The notes under the pieces are model-generated. The model ran no database searches. It saw only the letters and a list, made by a program, of their open reading frames with translations, and was not told the origin of the DNA. The translations under genes were made by a program, and so were the position numbers. Source: Microbispora hainanensis (GTDB taxonomy: Bacteria > Actinomycetota > Actinomycetes > Streptosporangiales > Streptosporangiaceae). Taken from it: a stretch of DNA of 64,000 nucleotides. Positions 43,981-52,454 of the stretch are shown in pieces (position 1 is the first letter of the stretch; the number at the start of each line of letters is the position of its first letter). Location of the stretch: assembly GCF_036186745.1 (NCBI RefSeq), contig NZ_CP108086.1, positions 2,976,001 through 3,040,000 on the forward strand. The letters are read 5' to 3'.

Positions 43981-44802
43981 TTACCCGCGCACCGCCTGGA
44001 TTTCCAGCTCTACTTTCAGTGTCGCCCCGATCAGCGAGATCCCCGCCTGGACGACCTGGTTGTAGGTCATCGCGAACTCCTCGCGGCGCAGCTCGGTGAC
44101 CGCGTGGAACGCCGCCCGCAGCCCGCCCCACAGGTCCGGGCCCGTGCCCAGATAGCTCAGGTCGAGATCGACCGGGCGGCTGACGCCGCTCAGCGTCAGC
44201 ACGCCGTGCACCGTCCACCGGTCCGGGCCCGCCGGCGACAGCCCGGTGCTCCGGTAGGTGATCACCGGGTGCACCGGGACGTCGAGGAAGTCCGCGGAAC
44301 GCAGGTGATCATCGCGCATCCGGCTGCCCGTGTCGATGGAGCCGGCGACGATCTCGGCGACCACCGACGACTCCTCCGGCGTGGCGCCCATCTCGATCCG
44401 GCCGGAGAACTCGGTGAACCGCCCCTGCACGCTGCTCAGCCCGAGGTGCCGCGCCGTGGCCGAGATCTTCGAGTGCTCGGGGTCGATCGTCCACACACCG
44501 GGCGGCGGGAGCGCGGTGCCGCCCTGCCGGGCCAGCACCAGCGTGCCGGCCTCGGCGGCGCCCGAGGCGGTCGCGATCGCGGTGGACGCGGCGGGCGCAT
44601 ACCCGATCGCGGTCGCGACCACCGTGTAGACCCCCGGCGGCAGCGGGGCGGTGACGACGTGCCCGTCGGCGTCCGCCTCCGCCCGCGCCACCTGCCGACC
44701 GGTCGTGTCCGTCACCGTGACGACCGCGTGCTGCACGGCCCAGCCGTCCTTGCTCCTGACCAGGGCGTGCAGTCCCCTGGGCGCCGTCTCGGAGACGCTC
44801 AT
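43981..44802 (-). CDS. YceI-family protein with N-terminal carboxypeptidase-regulatory-like domain
   Basis: The 273-residue protein combines a beta-sandwich domain (about residues 8-85; HALVRSKDGWAVQHAVVTVTDTTGR, then LPPGVYTVVATAIGYAPA) with a YceI lipocalin-like domain (about 100-270; WTIDPEHSKISATARHLGLSSVQGRF, LRSADFLDVPVHPVITYRST). YceI proteins bind isoprenoid chains. There is no signal peptide. The same beta-sandwich occurs three times in the upstream MFS protein, with which it overlaps by ATGA, suggesting joint function. The ligand is unknown. Confidence 0.82.
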   Translation of the reverse strand: MSVSETAPRGLHALVRSKDGWAVQHAVVTVTDTTGRQVARAEADADGHVVTAPLPPGVYTVVATAIGYAPAASTAIATASGAAEAGTLVLARQGGTALPPPGVWTIDPEHSKISATARHLGLSSVQGRFTEFSGRIEMGATPEESSVVAEIVAGSIDTGSRMRDDHLRSADFLDVPVHPVITYRSTGLSPAGPDRWTVHGVLTLSGVSRPVDLDLSYLGTGPDLWGGLRAAFHAVTELRREEFAMTYNQVVQAGISLIGATLKVELEIQAVRG

Positions 44803-47414
44803 CGCTCGTGCCCCAGCCACACGTCGTACGGCTCGTCGCCCTCGCCGCCGAGGTTAAGCGTGCTCGCAACGGGCGGGTAGCCGCTCGCGACGAGCGTGTA
44901 CTGCCCGCCGGTCAGGTCGGTGAAGGCGTACTCGCCGTCCTCGCCGGTGGTCGCCACGCCCACCACGTTGCCGGCGGCGTCGAGCAGCGTGACCCTGGCG
45001 TCGGCCAGCGGCACGCCGTCCTTGACGCGGACCGTGCCCCGCACCCGCGCGCCGGGCAGCAGCACGACGTCGTGCCGGGTCTGGCCGGTGCCCAGCACCT
45101 CGATCGGCACGGCGGAGGGACGGTAGGCCGCGCCGCTGACCGTGAGCGTGTAGGTGCCGGCCACGATGCCGGAGAAGGAGAAGCCGCCCTGGGCGTCGGT
45201 CGCGCTGCTGGCCACGACCTCGCCGCGTACGTCGGTCACGACGACCACCGCGTCGGCGACCGGCGTCCCGTCCGCGCCGCGTACGGTGCCGACGAGCCGG
45301 CCCGAGGCCGCGAGCACCATGTCATAGTCGACCGGCTGGTCGCCCACGACCAGCGTCGCGACCTGCGGCTCCCGGTCGCCCGCCGATGCGATCAGCACGT
45401 ACGTCCCGCTGCCGGGCGCCTGGAGCACGTAGCCCCCGTCGTCCTGGGTGACCGTACGGCCGAGCTGGTGGCCGCGTACGTCGATCAGCGTGAGCGTGGC
45501 GCGGCCCACGGGCACGCCGTCCCGGCCCTTGACGAACCCGCGGATGTCCACGCCGGGCCCGTGCGCGTCCATCGCCAGAGCGGCGTACGGCTGGGCCTGG
45601 GTGGCGGTGAGGACCTGCGCGTTCGGGGCCTGCGTGGTCAGAGACTGTGCGTTCAGGGCCTGCGTGGTCAGAGGCTGTGCGTTCAGGGGCTCGATGGCGG
45701 TGGCGTGGCCGTTCGGCGACGCCGGCTCGGCCCCGGCCGCCGTGACCGGCCGCTGCCTGTCGTGCTGCTGCCTGTCCCGCTGGGCGTGGCGTCCGGTCAC
45801 GGCGCCGTTCCGCTGGGGCGCGGTCTCGGGTCCGGGCGTCTCGCCGGCCTCCGCCGCGTCGGCGCGTACGGTGATCGCGCTGGTCCGCAGCGGGACCTCC
45901 TTGATGAACAGCACGGCGATCAGCGCGAGGAGGGAGAGCGGCGCCGCGTAGAGGAACAGGTCGCCGATGCCGTGGCCGTACGCGCCCTCCACAGCCGTGC
46001 GGATCGGGGCGGGCAGCGCGGACAGCTTCGGGATCGCGCCGGCCTCCTGGCCGGTGCCGCCCTGCACGCCCAGCGCGGCCAGGGCGTCCTCCAGGTAGTG
46101 CTTGACGCGGTCGCCCATCAGGGCGCCGAGGGCCGAGACGCCGATCGCGCCGCCGAGGGAGCGGAAGAACGAGACGACCGAGCTGCCCGCGCCCAGGTCC
46201 TCCGCGCGCACCTGGTTCTGCACCGCGAGGACGAGGTTCTGCTGGCTCATGCCGATGCCGACGCCGACGCAGAACATGAAGATCGCGACGAGCCAGTAGT
46301 CGGTGTCGTACCGCAGCGTGCCCATGAGGGCGAACCCGGCGGTGAGGAAGAAGGTGCCGGAGACCAGGAAGACCTTCCAGCGGCCGGTGCGGGTGATGAT
46401 CTGCCCGGAGACCGTGGAGGAGATCGCCAGGCCGAGGATCATCGGCAACGTCATCAGGCCGGCCACCGTGGGCGTCTCGCCCCGGGCGAGCTGGAAATAC
46501 TGGCTGAGGAAGGTCGTGCCGCCGAACATCGCGACGCCGACCAGCACGCTGGCGATCACGCTGAGGCTGACCGTACGGGTCCGGAACAGGCGCAGCGGGA
46601 CGATGGGCTCGCTCACCTTCGACTCGACCACGAGGAAGAGCAGCGCGAGCACCACCGCGCCGCCGACCATGGCGCCGGTCTGCCACGACAGCCAGTCGTA
46701 CTTGGTGCCGGCGAAGGAGACCCAGATCAGCAGCAGCGAGACCGCGGCGGTGATCAGCGTCGCGCCGCCCCAGTCGATGCGTACGTCCCGCTTGAGGACC
46801 GGCAGGTTCAGGGTCTTCTGCAGCACGATCAGCGAGAGGACCGCGAACGGCACGCCGACGTAGAAGCACCAGCGCCAGCCGAGCCACGAGGTGTCGACGA
46901 TGAGGCCGCCGACGAGCGGGCCGCCGATCGTGGCGACGGCGAAGACCGCGCCCAGGTAGCCGGAGTAGCGGCCGCGCTCCCGCGGCGAGATCATCGCCGC
47001 CATGATGACCTGGGTGAGCGCGGTGAGGCCGCCGGCGCCGAGGCCCTGGATCACTCGTGCCACGATCAGCATGCCGGAGTTCTGCGACAGACCGGCGATC
47101 GCCGAGCCGATGACGTAGACGGTGAGGCCGAGCTGGATGAGGATCTTCTTGCTCATCAGGTCGGCGAGCTTGCCCCAGATAGGGGTGGACACCGTCGTGG
47201 CGAGCAGGGTCGCCGTGATCACCCACGTGTAGGTGGTCTCGTTCGCGTGCAGTTCCGCCGTGATCGTGGGGAGCGCGTTCGACACGACGGTCGACGACAG
47301 GATCGCGACGAACAACCCCAGCATCAGCCCCGAGAGCGCCTCCAGGATCTCCCGGTGCGTCATCGCGGGGGCCGCCGTGTCCGGCGGCGTCTCCCTCGTC
47401 CTCGCTGTCGCCAT
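44799..47414 (-). CDS. DHA2-type MFS exporter fused to three carboxypeptidase-regulatory-like domains
   Basis: The 871-residue protein has a 14-helix drug:H+ antiporter (residues about 25-525; motif GKLADLMSKKILIQLGL and motif C-like GPLVGGLIVDTSWLGWRWCFYVGVP). A linker with LNAQ-LTTQA repeats follows (about 575-620). Three tandem beta-sandwich domains lie at about 630-710, 715-790 and 795-868, each with GTVRGADGTPVADAVVVVTD and GGFSFSGIVAGTYTLTVSG-like sequence. The domains are cytoplasmic if the C-terminus is inside. ATG 47414 follows GGAAGGAC. It is probably MarR-controlled. The substrate is unknown. Confidence 0.88.
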   Translation of the reverse strand: MATARTRETPPDTAAPAMTHREILEALSGLMLGLFVAILSSTVVSNALPTITAELHANETTYTWVITATLLATTVSTPIWGKLADLMSKKILIQLGLTVYVIGSAIAGLSQNSGMLIVARVIQGLGAGGLTALTQVIMAAMISPRERGRYSGYLGAVFAVATIGGPLVGGLIVDTSWLGWRWCFYVGVPFAVLSLIVLQKTLNLPVLKRDVRIDWGGATLITAAVSLLLIWVSFAGTKYDWLSWQTGAMVGGAVVLALLFLVVESKVSEPIVPLRLFRTRTVSLSVIASVLVGVAMFGGTTFLSQYFQLARGETPTVAGLMTLPMILGLAISSTVSGQIITRTGRWKVFLVSGTFFLTAGFALMGTLRYDTDYWLVAIFMFCVGVGIGMSQQNLVLAVQNQVRAEDLGAGSSVVSFFRSLGGAIGVSALGALMGDRVKHYLEDALAALGVQGGTGQEAGAIPKLSALPAPIRTAVEGAYGHGIGDLFLYAAPLSLLALIAVLFIKEVPLRTSAITVRADAAEAGETPGPETAPQRNGAVTGRHAQRDRQQHDRQRPVTAAGAEPASPNGHATAIEPLNAQPLTTQALNAQSLTTQAPNAQVLTATQAQPYAALAMDAHGPGVDIRGFVKGRDGVPVGRATLTLIDVRGHQLGRTVTQDDGGYVLQAPGSGTYVLIASAGDREPQVATLVVGDQPVDYDMVLAASGRLVGTVRGADGTPVADAVVVVTDVRGEVVASSATDAQGGFSFSGIVAGTYTLTVSGAAYRPSAVPIEVLGTGQTRHDVVLLPGARVRGTVRVKDGVPLADARVTLLDAAGNVVGVATTGEDGEYAFTDLTGGQYTLVASGYPPVASTLNLGGEGDEPYDVWLGHER
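45615..45690. repeat. 30-bp tandem repeat in the MFS linker
   Basis: Units of about 30 bp containing GTTCAGGGCCTGCGTGGTCA are repeated two to three times and encode the LNAQ-LTTQA linker segments. Confidence 0.65.
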
Positions 47415-47439
47415 CGAAGTCCTTCCCGATGTGATCAAA

Positions 47440-47485
47440 CTTAGTTTCCCTAAGCAATCATATGTTGATCGTTGCTCCGGGCAAC
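47440..47485 (-). promoter_or_regulatory. Two palindromes, candidate MarR operators upstream of the MFS gene
   Basis: CTTAG-N5-CTAAG (47440-47454) and GTTGC-N5-GCAAC (47471-47485) lie 26-71 bp before the MFS start. Size and spacing fit MarR-type operators. The regulator is encoded at the end of the same operon, which would allow autoregulation. Confidence 0.45.
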
Positions 47486-47521
47486 CAAATGGTCATGGCC
47501 GGGTGGCGTGCGGAAACGACG

Positions 47522-47550
47522 AAGGCCCTGAACCCGCAGGTCAGGGCCTT
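47522..47550 (-). terminator. Terminator downstream of the YajQ-family gene
   Basis: AAGGCCCTGA (47522-47531) and TCAGGGCCTT (47541-47550) form a perfect 10-bp stem with a 9-nt loop, 28 bp after the yajQ stop. Confidence 0.7.
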
Positions 47551-47577
47551 TCCGTCAGTGTCGCGCTGTGATGCGTC

Positions 47578-48069
47578 TCACCGGTAGTTGACGAACTGAA
47601 GGGCGATGTCGAGGTCCTTGCCCTTGAGCAGCGAGATGACCTGCTGGAGGTCGTCCTTCTTCTTGGAGCTGACCCGGAGCTCCTCGCCCTGGATCTGCGC
47701 CTTCACGCCCTTCGGGCCCTCGTCCCGGATGAGCTTGGAGATCTTCTTGGCGTTCTCCTGGTCGATGCCCTCCTTGAGGGACACCATCAGGCGATACTCC
47801 TTGCCGGACAGCTTCGGCTCGCCCGCGTCCAGGATCTTGAGGGACAGGTTGCGCTTGACGATCTTCTCCTTGAAGACGTCGAGAACCGCGTTCGCCCGCT
47901 CCTCGCTGTTCGCCTTGATCTCGATGTCCTTCTGCCCCGACCAGGAGATGCTCGCGCCGGTGCCCTTGAAGTCGAAGCGGTGCCCGACCTCCTTGACCGT
48001 CTGGTTCAGGGCGTTGTCGACCTCCTGCCGGTCGATCTTGCTCACCACGTCGAAACTGCTGTCGGCCAT
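47578..48069 (-). CDS. yajQ: YajQ-family nucleotide-binding protein
   Basis: The 163-residue two-domain protein matches the YajQ/DUF520 family end to end: [70 protein letters not shown] and the C-terminal LQFVNYR. Family members bind cyclic di-GMP in some species, or nucleotides and nucleic acids in others. It is a single gene with its own terminator. Confidence 0.93.
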   Translation of the reverse strand: MADSSFDVVSKIDRQEVDNALNQTVKEVGHRFDFKGTGASISWSGQKDIEIKANSEERANAVLDVFKEKIVKRNLSLKILDAGEPKLSGKEYRLMVSLKEGIDQENAKKISKLIRDEGPKGVKAQIQGEELRVSSKKKDDLQQVISLLKGKDLDIALQFVNYR

Positions 48070-48123
48070 CGGTGTCCGTGTCCTCTCTCCGTTGCCCTTC
48101 GAGATTAGTGGCCCACGATGTGA

Positions 48124-48603
48124 TCAGAGGTCTTTCCTCATGACGACGCGAGGCGCCACCTCTATGCCCAGGGCCCGCTCGTGCTCGACCAGCGCCGTGA
48201 GCTCCGGCCCCCACTCGTCAGGTCGTACGACCCGGAAGCCGCGCCGGGCGTACCAGGGGGCGTTCCACGGCACGTCCCGGAAGGTCGTCAGCGTCACCGC
48301 GGCGCTGCCGGCCCTGGTGGCCGCCGCGCACACGGCATCGAGGAGCCGCGTTCCGATGCCCTGGTCGCCATGATCGGGACGTACGGCGATCTGGTCGAGA
48401 TGGGTCAGGCCGTCGACCACCCCGAGCAGGGCGAACCCCATCGGCGGCCGGCCCGCCACGATGACCCGCCCGGGATCATCGCACTCCTCGATGACCGTGG
48501 TGCCCGGCGGGAAGACGATGCCGAGCGGTACGAACATCCCGTCCGCCGCTTTCTCGATCTCCGCCAGGACCGCGAGGTCCGCCGGCTCGGCCTGTCTGAT
48601 CAC
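48124..48603 (-). CDS. GNAT-family N-acetyltransferase
   Basis: The 159-residue protein has the acetyl-CoA-binding motif A QIAVRPDHGDQGIGTRLLDAV (Q/R-x-x-G-x-G/A) and the motif B region APWYARRGFRVV. GTG 48603 gives the usual N-terminal strand (VIRQAEPADLAVLAEIE); a longer ATG-initiated frame to 48702 adds Arg-rich sequence that does not fit the family. The substrate is unknown. Confidence 0.85.
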   Translation of the reverse strand: MIRQAEPADLAVLAEIEKAADGMFVPLGIVFPPGTTVIEECDDPGRVIVAGRPPMGFALLGVVDGLTHLDQIAVRPDHGDQGIGTRLLDAVCAAATRAGSAAVTLTTFRDVPWNAPWYARRGFRVVRPDEWGPELTALVEHERALGIEVAPRVVMRKDL

Positions 48604-48752
48604 CGTTCCACTATGACCGGTGCACCGCCGCGCCCGCTTCCGGCTTTCCGGCACCCGCCGCCGGCCACGTGAGGGGCGCGGCGAAACCCATGTCACGTGC
48701 ACCCGGGAAGTCCGCTATTCTTCTACCTGTCGCCGCGGCGAGCGGAAGACAA

Positions 48753-48834
48753 GGCAGGTTGCCCGAGTGGCCAAAGGGAGCGGTCTGTAAAACCGTCGGC
48801 TCAGCCTACCCAGGTTCGAACCCTGGACCTGCCA
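48753..48834 (+). tRNA. tRNA-Tyr (GTA)
   Basis: The acceptor stem GGCAGGT/ACCTGCC, anticodon stem GCGGT/ACCGT with loop CTGTAAA (anticodon GTA), a long class II variable arm and T-arm CCAGG/CCTGG with TTCGAAC are all present. CCA is not encoded. It is 82 nt long. A TATTCT box at 48716-48721 may be its -10 element. Its 3' half is the left copy of a duplicated segment and probably the original attachment site of the island to the right. Confidence 0.95.
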
Positions 48835-48887
48835 CTAGCAGAACAGCAGCTCAGAGGCCCTCCGGGGCCTCTTCTGCTTTTCCGGCC
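48785..48887 (+). repeat. Left direct repeat (attachment-site-like) within tRNA-Tyr and its terminator
   Basis: From the anticodon loop onward, 51 bp (48785-48835) are identical to 54723-54773. After one mismatch another 40 bp match (48837-48876 with 54775-54814), and similarity continues to about 48915. This is the expected footprint of integration at a tRNA 3' end. Confidence 0.75.
48853..48872 (+). terminator. Terminator of tRNA-Tyr
   Basis: AGAGGCCC and GGGCCTCT form an 8-bp stem with a TCCG loop, followed by TCTGCTTTT. A copy occurs in the right repeat at 54791-54810. Confidence 0.7.
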
Positions 48888-48932
48888 TGTGCAGCCAGAC
48901 GCCACCCTGAGCGGCCGTCTGTCGCGGGTCGC

Positions 48933-48956
48933 GCAATATACGTGCAATGATCTTGA
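48933..48956 (+). repeat. Left inner repeat, possible integrase arm-type site
   Basis: The 24-bp sequence beginning GCAATATACGTGCAATGATC recurs with one mismatch at 54631-54654, just inside the right tRNA copy. It contains two GTGCAAT/GCAATAT half-sites. Such inner repeats are expected of tyrosine-recombinase arm sites. Confidence 0.5.
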
Positions 48957-49095
48957 GGCTGTTTCCGCAGGTCGTGCGGGCTGTCTCGCCGTGGGTATGC
49001 GCCAGGCTTACGGATGAGTCGGCGGGGACGCAACCAGCGTCTACCCGGACAGCATGAGCGGTCGAGATGGCGCCTGCATCGGTAGCGTCGTGACC

Positions 49096-49572
49096 ATGGT
49101 GCGACGGATCGACTTCTACGACGCCCCTGCTCCGAACAGCCTGGTGCCGTCCGTCAACGTCGTCGTCACCAATGAGGCCGGCGACATCCTCATGATCCGC
49201 CGGAGTGACAACGGCAACTGGGCCGTCCCCGGCGGTGCGATCGACCTCGGTGAGTCCCTCCCGCAGGCCGCGATGAGGGAGACCCGCGAGGAGACCGGCG
49301 TGCTGTGCGAGATCACCGGCCTGGTCGGCATCTACACCGATCCTCGGCACGTGATTCTCTACACCAGCAACGGCGAGGCCCAACAGGAGTTCTCCATCGT
49401 GCTCACCGCCCGCGCCGTAGCCGGCAAGCCCACCCCGAGCAGCGAGTCGAAAGAGGTTCGCTGGGTGCCCCGAGACCAGGTCGAGGCTCTGCCCATGGAC
49501 CGCTCGGAGGATGTCCCGACGTTCGTGGAACTTGATCGGCGGTCCCGCGGTCAGGCGACGTTCTCGTTGTAG
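49096..49572 (+). CDS. Nudix hydrolase
   Basis: The 158-residue protein has a complete Nudix box (GAIDLGESLPQAAMRETREETGV; G-x5-E-x7-R-E-x2-E-E-x-G) at about residues 52-74 on a typical fold (SVNVVVTNEAGDILMIRRSD, then VPGG). Nudix enzymes cleave nucleoside diphosphates linked to another group; the substrate is unknown. I chose ATG 49096; GTG 49090 and ATG 49054 are in-frame alternatives. Its last 22 bp overlap the end of the converging transposase remnant. Confidence 0.85.
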   Translation: MVRRIDFYDAPAPNSLVPSVNVVVTNEAGDILMIRRSDNGNWAVPGGAIDLGESLPQAAMRETREETGVLCEITGLVGIYTDPRHVILYTSNGEAQQEFSIVLTARAVAGKPTPSSESKEVRWVPRDQVEALPMDRSEDVPTFVELDRRSRGQATFSL

Positions 49573-50456
49573 CAGTTTGAGGTCGGGTTCTGGGCTGCGA
49601 CGTGCCGGTCAAGCGCGCTGCGGAGTGTGGGCAGGTGCAGGAAGCCGTTGACGCGGCGGAACTGCTTGGTGGCTTCGGTCATGCCGGCCGCGCACCAGCG
49701 CAGCGCCATCTGCCCGTCCTTCCAGTTCTTGACGTTGGCGGCGTGGTCGCGGCAGATGGAGATCATCGATTCGATGGGGTTGGTCGAGCGCAGCGAGCGC
49801 GCGAGTGTCGGTGGCACGTCCAGCCGCAGGATGGTCAGCGTCTCGTCCATTCCCTCTCGCAGCGAGGCCGCGGCTCCGGGATACTTCTTGTCCAGTTCAG
49901 CGGCCAGCGTGGTCAGCTTGGCTTCGGCGGCGAGCGGGGTATCGGCGTGGTAGGCGTCGCGCATCCGCTTGTCGGCCACAGCGCGTAGCTTCTCAGGGAG
50001 CTTGTCCCGGACATTCCTGATCTTGTGGAGCTGACAGCGCTGAATCACCGGGTGGTCGAACACATCCAGTACCGCCCGGCGCAGCGCTTTGGAGCCGTCG
50101 AGCACGACCAGGATCGGGCGGGTGACGTTCAGGCCGCGCTCACGCAGGCCGACGATCAACTCGCGGGCCAGGGTGGCGTTCTCGGTGGAGCCCTCCACCA
50201 ACGCAAGAGGGTGCTTGGTGCCGTCGATGCCGATCCCCAGCGCCACGATGCAGGTGTGCTCGCCGAAGTGCACCCCGTCCAGCATGAGGGCGGCCAGATC
50301 CAGCCCGGACAGGTCGGCCGACATCAACTCCGCCAGGGCGCGCTCGGTGGCGACGACGAAGCGTCGCGAGATCGCCGACTTGGACGTGCCGGTGGAGGAG
50401 CGCTCGACGGCGCCGCCGACCGGCTCAAGGGCGGCGCTGCGCGCCGCCTCGCGGCC
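49551..50456 (-). pseudogene. 5'-truncated IS256-family transposase remnant
   Basis: The frame encodes the C-terminal two thirds of an IS256-type (Mutator) transposase: EPVGGAVERSSTGTSKSAIS, ALMLDGVHFGEH (first catalytic Asp), ILVVLDGSKALRRAV (second Asp), QRCQLHKIRNV and STNPIESMISICR (catalytic Glu). It opens only after a TAG at 50457-50459, and the N-terminal 100 or so residues are missing; the longest start-to-stop frame begins at TTG 50327. It differs strongly from the intact transposase at 52496. No inverted repeats were found. Confidence 0.75.
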
Positions 50457-50582
50457 CTACGCCCGCTCGGCGGCCGGGCGTGCGGCCTGGGGGCCGGTCC
50501 CGGCCGCCGGCAGCTCGGGCCGCACCTCCCCTCCGCCGCACGCCCATGAGCCGTGAGACCCGGTCGTGCTAAAGCCGCGGAG

Positions 50583-50888
50583 TCAGCGCCTTCGCTGCCA
50601 CCAGGGCCATTCAGGCGATGCATGCGGATCCAGCGACGTCCGGGCGAGAAACCGCCTATACAGCGGGAGAACCAAGGAGTACAGGTAGGGCCTGGCCCAC
50701 GGCGGCAAGGCCGTGAGCGCCTGATCAAGCCGCCAGCGTGGGGCTGCTCCGCAGCACTCAGGGCACATGCATGTCGGTGCGATCCGGTCGACGGTTCCGG
50801 GGATCACTGCCTGTGCCCACGCGAGCAACGCCTCCGCTACCTCACCCGGCCGCATTCTGGTGTGCTCAAGCCTGATCACCGCGGCCAT
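50583..50888 (-). CDS. Hypothetical protein with CxxC pair and C-terminal WWQRR
   Basis: The 101-residue protein starts at ATG 50888. It has a CMCPECC metal-ligand-like cluster in the middle, then LDQALTALPPWARPYLYSLVLPLYRRFLARTSLDPHASPEWPWWQRR. I recall similar small actinobacterial proteins ending in WW-x-RR, but no function is known. A longer frame to 50987 adds Arg-rich sequence. It sits in the tRNA-linked island. Confidence 0.5.
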   Translation of the reverse strand: MAAVIRLEHTRMRPGEVAEALLAWAQAVIPGTVDRIAPTCMCPECCGAAPRWRLDQALTALPPWARPYLYSLVLPLYRRFLARTSLDPHASPEWPWWQRRR

Positions 50889-51299
50889 AGGACGACGGCC
50901 GAGACCAGGGACTTGATGGATCGATGCTCTGTGAGTTCCGCACACCGAACCACGTGCGGGAACCCGAGAGGGGCGCCTACGCGGCATAGCCCTTTCTGAT
51001 CGACGTCATAGACAGATGATCGCACTCCCGTATCCGTTCCTCCACATGCCTCAGCGCGAAACAATCAGCGCAACCGGCGGGGGCGCTCCGGCTCCGGGGT
51101 GATCGCCAAGACCCGCCCATCGTCTCTGGCCGTAGGTGGCTGAGGTAGGGGCCTGATCACCCCGCCCGCCATCGACCCGGGACAAGCCGAGCAGACCAAG
51201 GCCGCCGGGTCCAGGTCGTTCGTCCAGTAGGGCGCTCCACCTGGACCCGGCGGCCTTGGCCCGCTTCCCCTTCGGGCGGGTCGACGGCAGACGGGGTGA
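50889..51299. other. Gene-free stretch dominated by a long palindrome
   Basis: These 411 bp contain no supported gene. Bases 50889-51150 show nothing recognisable. The remainder is a 153-bp palindromic sequence described separately. Confidence 0.5.
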
Positions 51300-51304
51300 T
51301 CAGG
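51152..51304. repeat. 153-bp palindrome with 65-bp arms
   Basis: The arms 51152-51216 and 51239-51304 are inverted repeats. The outer 13 bp (CCTGATCACCCCG) and the inner 21 bp (51196-51216 with 51239-51259) are perfect, with a partly matching middle (GCC-TCGACCCG). The 22-nt loop would cap a very stable hairpin. It could be a MITE-like element, a structured RNA or a strong terminator for the neighbouring leftward gene, whose stop lies in the right arm. Confidence 0.7.
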
Positions 51305-51635
51305 AAGGCGGCGGCGTGCGCGGGCGCGGGCGCGGGGGAGATTCGCCCGCAGCTACCTGCGTAGCCCACAAGCGCAGTTCACCGATGACGGTGGCCAAGC
51401 GATCATCATCAGCCACCCCGGCCGGCGCCCAGGGCTGCGTCCGCAACTCACACTCCCCATCGAGATCGGACCACAGCCACTGAAACGAGTCTCTGATCTC
51501 AAGCACACGAGGGTCCGATGCTGCAAACAGTCCCCAGAGATCTTCAAGCAGCTTGGGCAGCCGTGTCCGGCCCGAGGCATACAGGTCGAGGTGCTCGACC
51601 ATGCGGCCGATCAACGCTCGCTGGTAGTCCTCCAC
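51300..51635 (-). CDS. Hypothetical protein (111 residues)
   Basis: GTG 51635 opens a soluble, acidic, helix-rich frame (LIGRMVEHLDLYASGRTRLPKLLEDLWGLF, then FQWLWSDLDGECELR and LATVIGELRLWATQV). The last 15 residues are Arg/Pro-rich and coded by the edge of the palindrome, so the natural C-terminus may have been altered. I do not recognise the family. It resembles small immunity-type or helper proteins in size and composition only. Confidence 0.5.
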   Translation of the reverse strand: MEDYQRALIGRMVEHLDLYASGRTRLPKLLEDLWGLFAASDPRVLEIRDSFQWLWSDLDGECELRTQPWAPAGVADDDRLATVIGELRLWATQVAAGESPPRPRPRTPPPS

Positions 51636-51786
51636 GAGGTCACATTCTTGATCGCCGTGCAGTCAGCCAGGGGAACGAGGAGGCAACCACGGTCCTCATG
51701 ACCGGCCCCACGCCCAGATCAGCGCCCGTACGGGCCGTGATCCATGCAATTCCCAAGCTGACAGTCTGCCTTTTACTCTCGTCCTC

Positions 51787-52098
51787 ATGACACCGCCGCG
51801 CGAAGTTCCCCCGAACGTCGAGCATGTTCGTGACATGCGAGACTTCGCCGCCTACCTGAAGTTCATGGCAGACGACTTCGATGCCGATCGCGCAGAGTGC
51901 GAACGGCAAGTATCCGAGGGGGAGCGGCTCGGCGAGGCCCGCTGGAGCAGCACGTACGTTGGCGAGTTCCTTAGATCTTGGGCAGCGTGGCTCCAGGACG
52001 GCTGTATCCGTGAAGGAGCCCCGTTCAAGGACGACGTCGACCCGCCGACATGGCAATCGCTCGCTCTCCAGATCCACGCCGCCCACCTCTACGAGTAG
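51787..52098 (+). CDS. Small hypothetical protein (DUF7660-like)
   Basis: The 103-residue protein has VRDMRDFAAYLKFMADDFDAD at the N-terminus and WSSTYVGEFLRSWAAWLQDG in the middle, a layout I associate with DUF7660 proteins often found near defence or contact-dependent loci. ATG 51787 is divergent from the 111-residue gene, with 151 bp between. No catalytic residues are apparent. Confidence 0.55.
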   Translation: MTPPREVPPNVEHVRDMRDFAAYLKFMADDFDADRAECERQVSEGERLGEARWSSTYVGEFLRSWAAWLQDGCIREGAPFKDDVDPPTWQSLALQIHAAHLYE

Positions 52099-52454
52099 GT
52101 CGTTCTGGAAGCCACCTTGAGAGCCACCCGGACGGACGATCACGAACTGGGGCGAACGAATCTGAACGACGGGTCGGTCATCGAGCAGCACGGCGAACGA
52201 TCCTGAACAGCTCTGAAGATCTTTTAAGGGCCTGACGGTTCCAGCCCAGTCATGATCAATATGTGCCAGAATGGCGTTTGTGAAACGGGACAACGCTACG
52301 AGGCTTGTCGAACTCGTCCTAACTAACCAGGTCGCGGGGCAGGACACATGGCCGCTAGAGGTCATTGACAAGATCTATGTCTTCGGCTCGTACGCGCGTG
52401 GTGCTTTGAAGCCTCATGACGTCGATCTCTTTATCGAGAAGATACCGGGTGACG

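Noticed and set aside
44808-47444. 878-codon open frame antisense to the MFS gene
   Set aside because: Its composition is that of a shadow frame, and the minus-strand protein has full MFS and domain motifs.
48697-49017. 106-codon ORF covering tRNA-Tyr
   Set aside because: It reads through the tRNA and its terminator and has no protein features.
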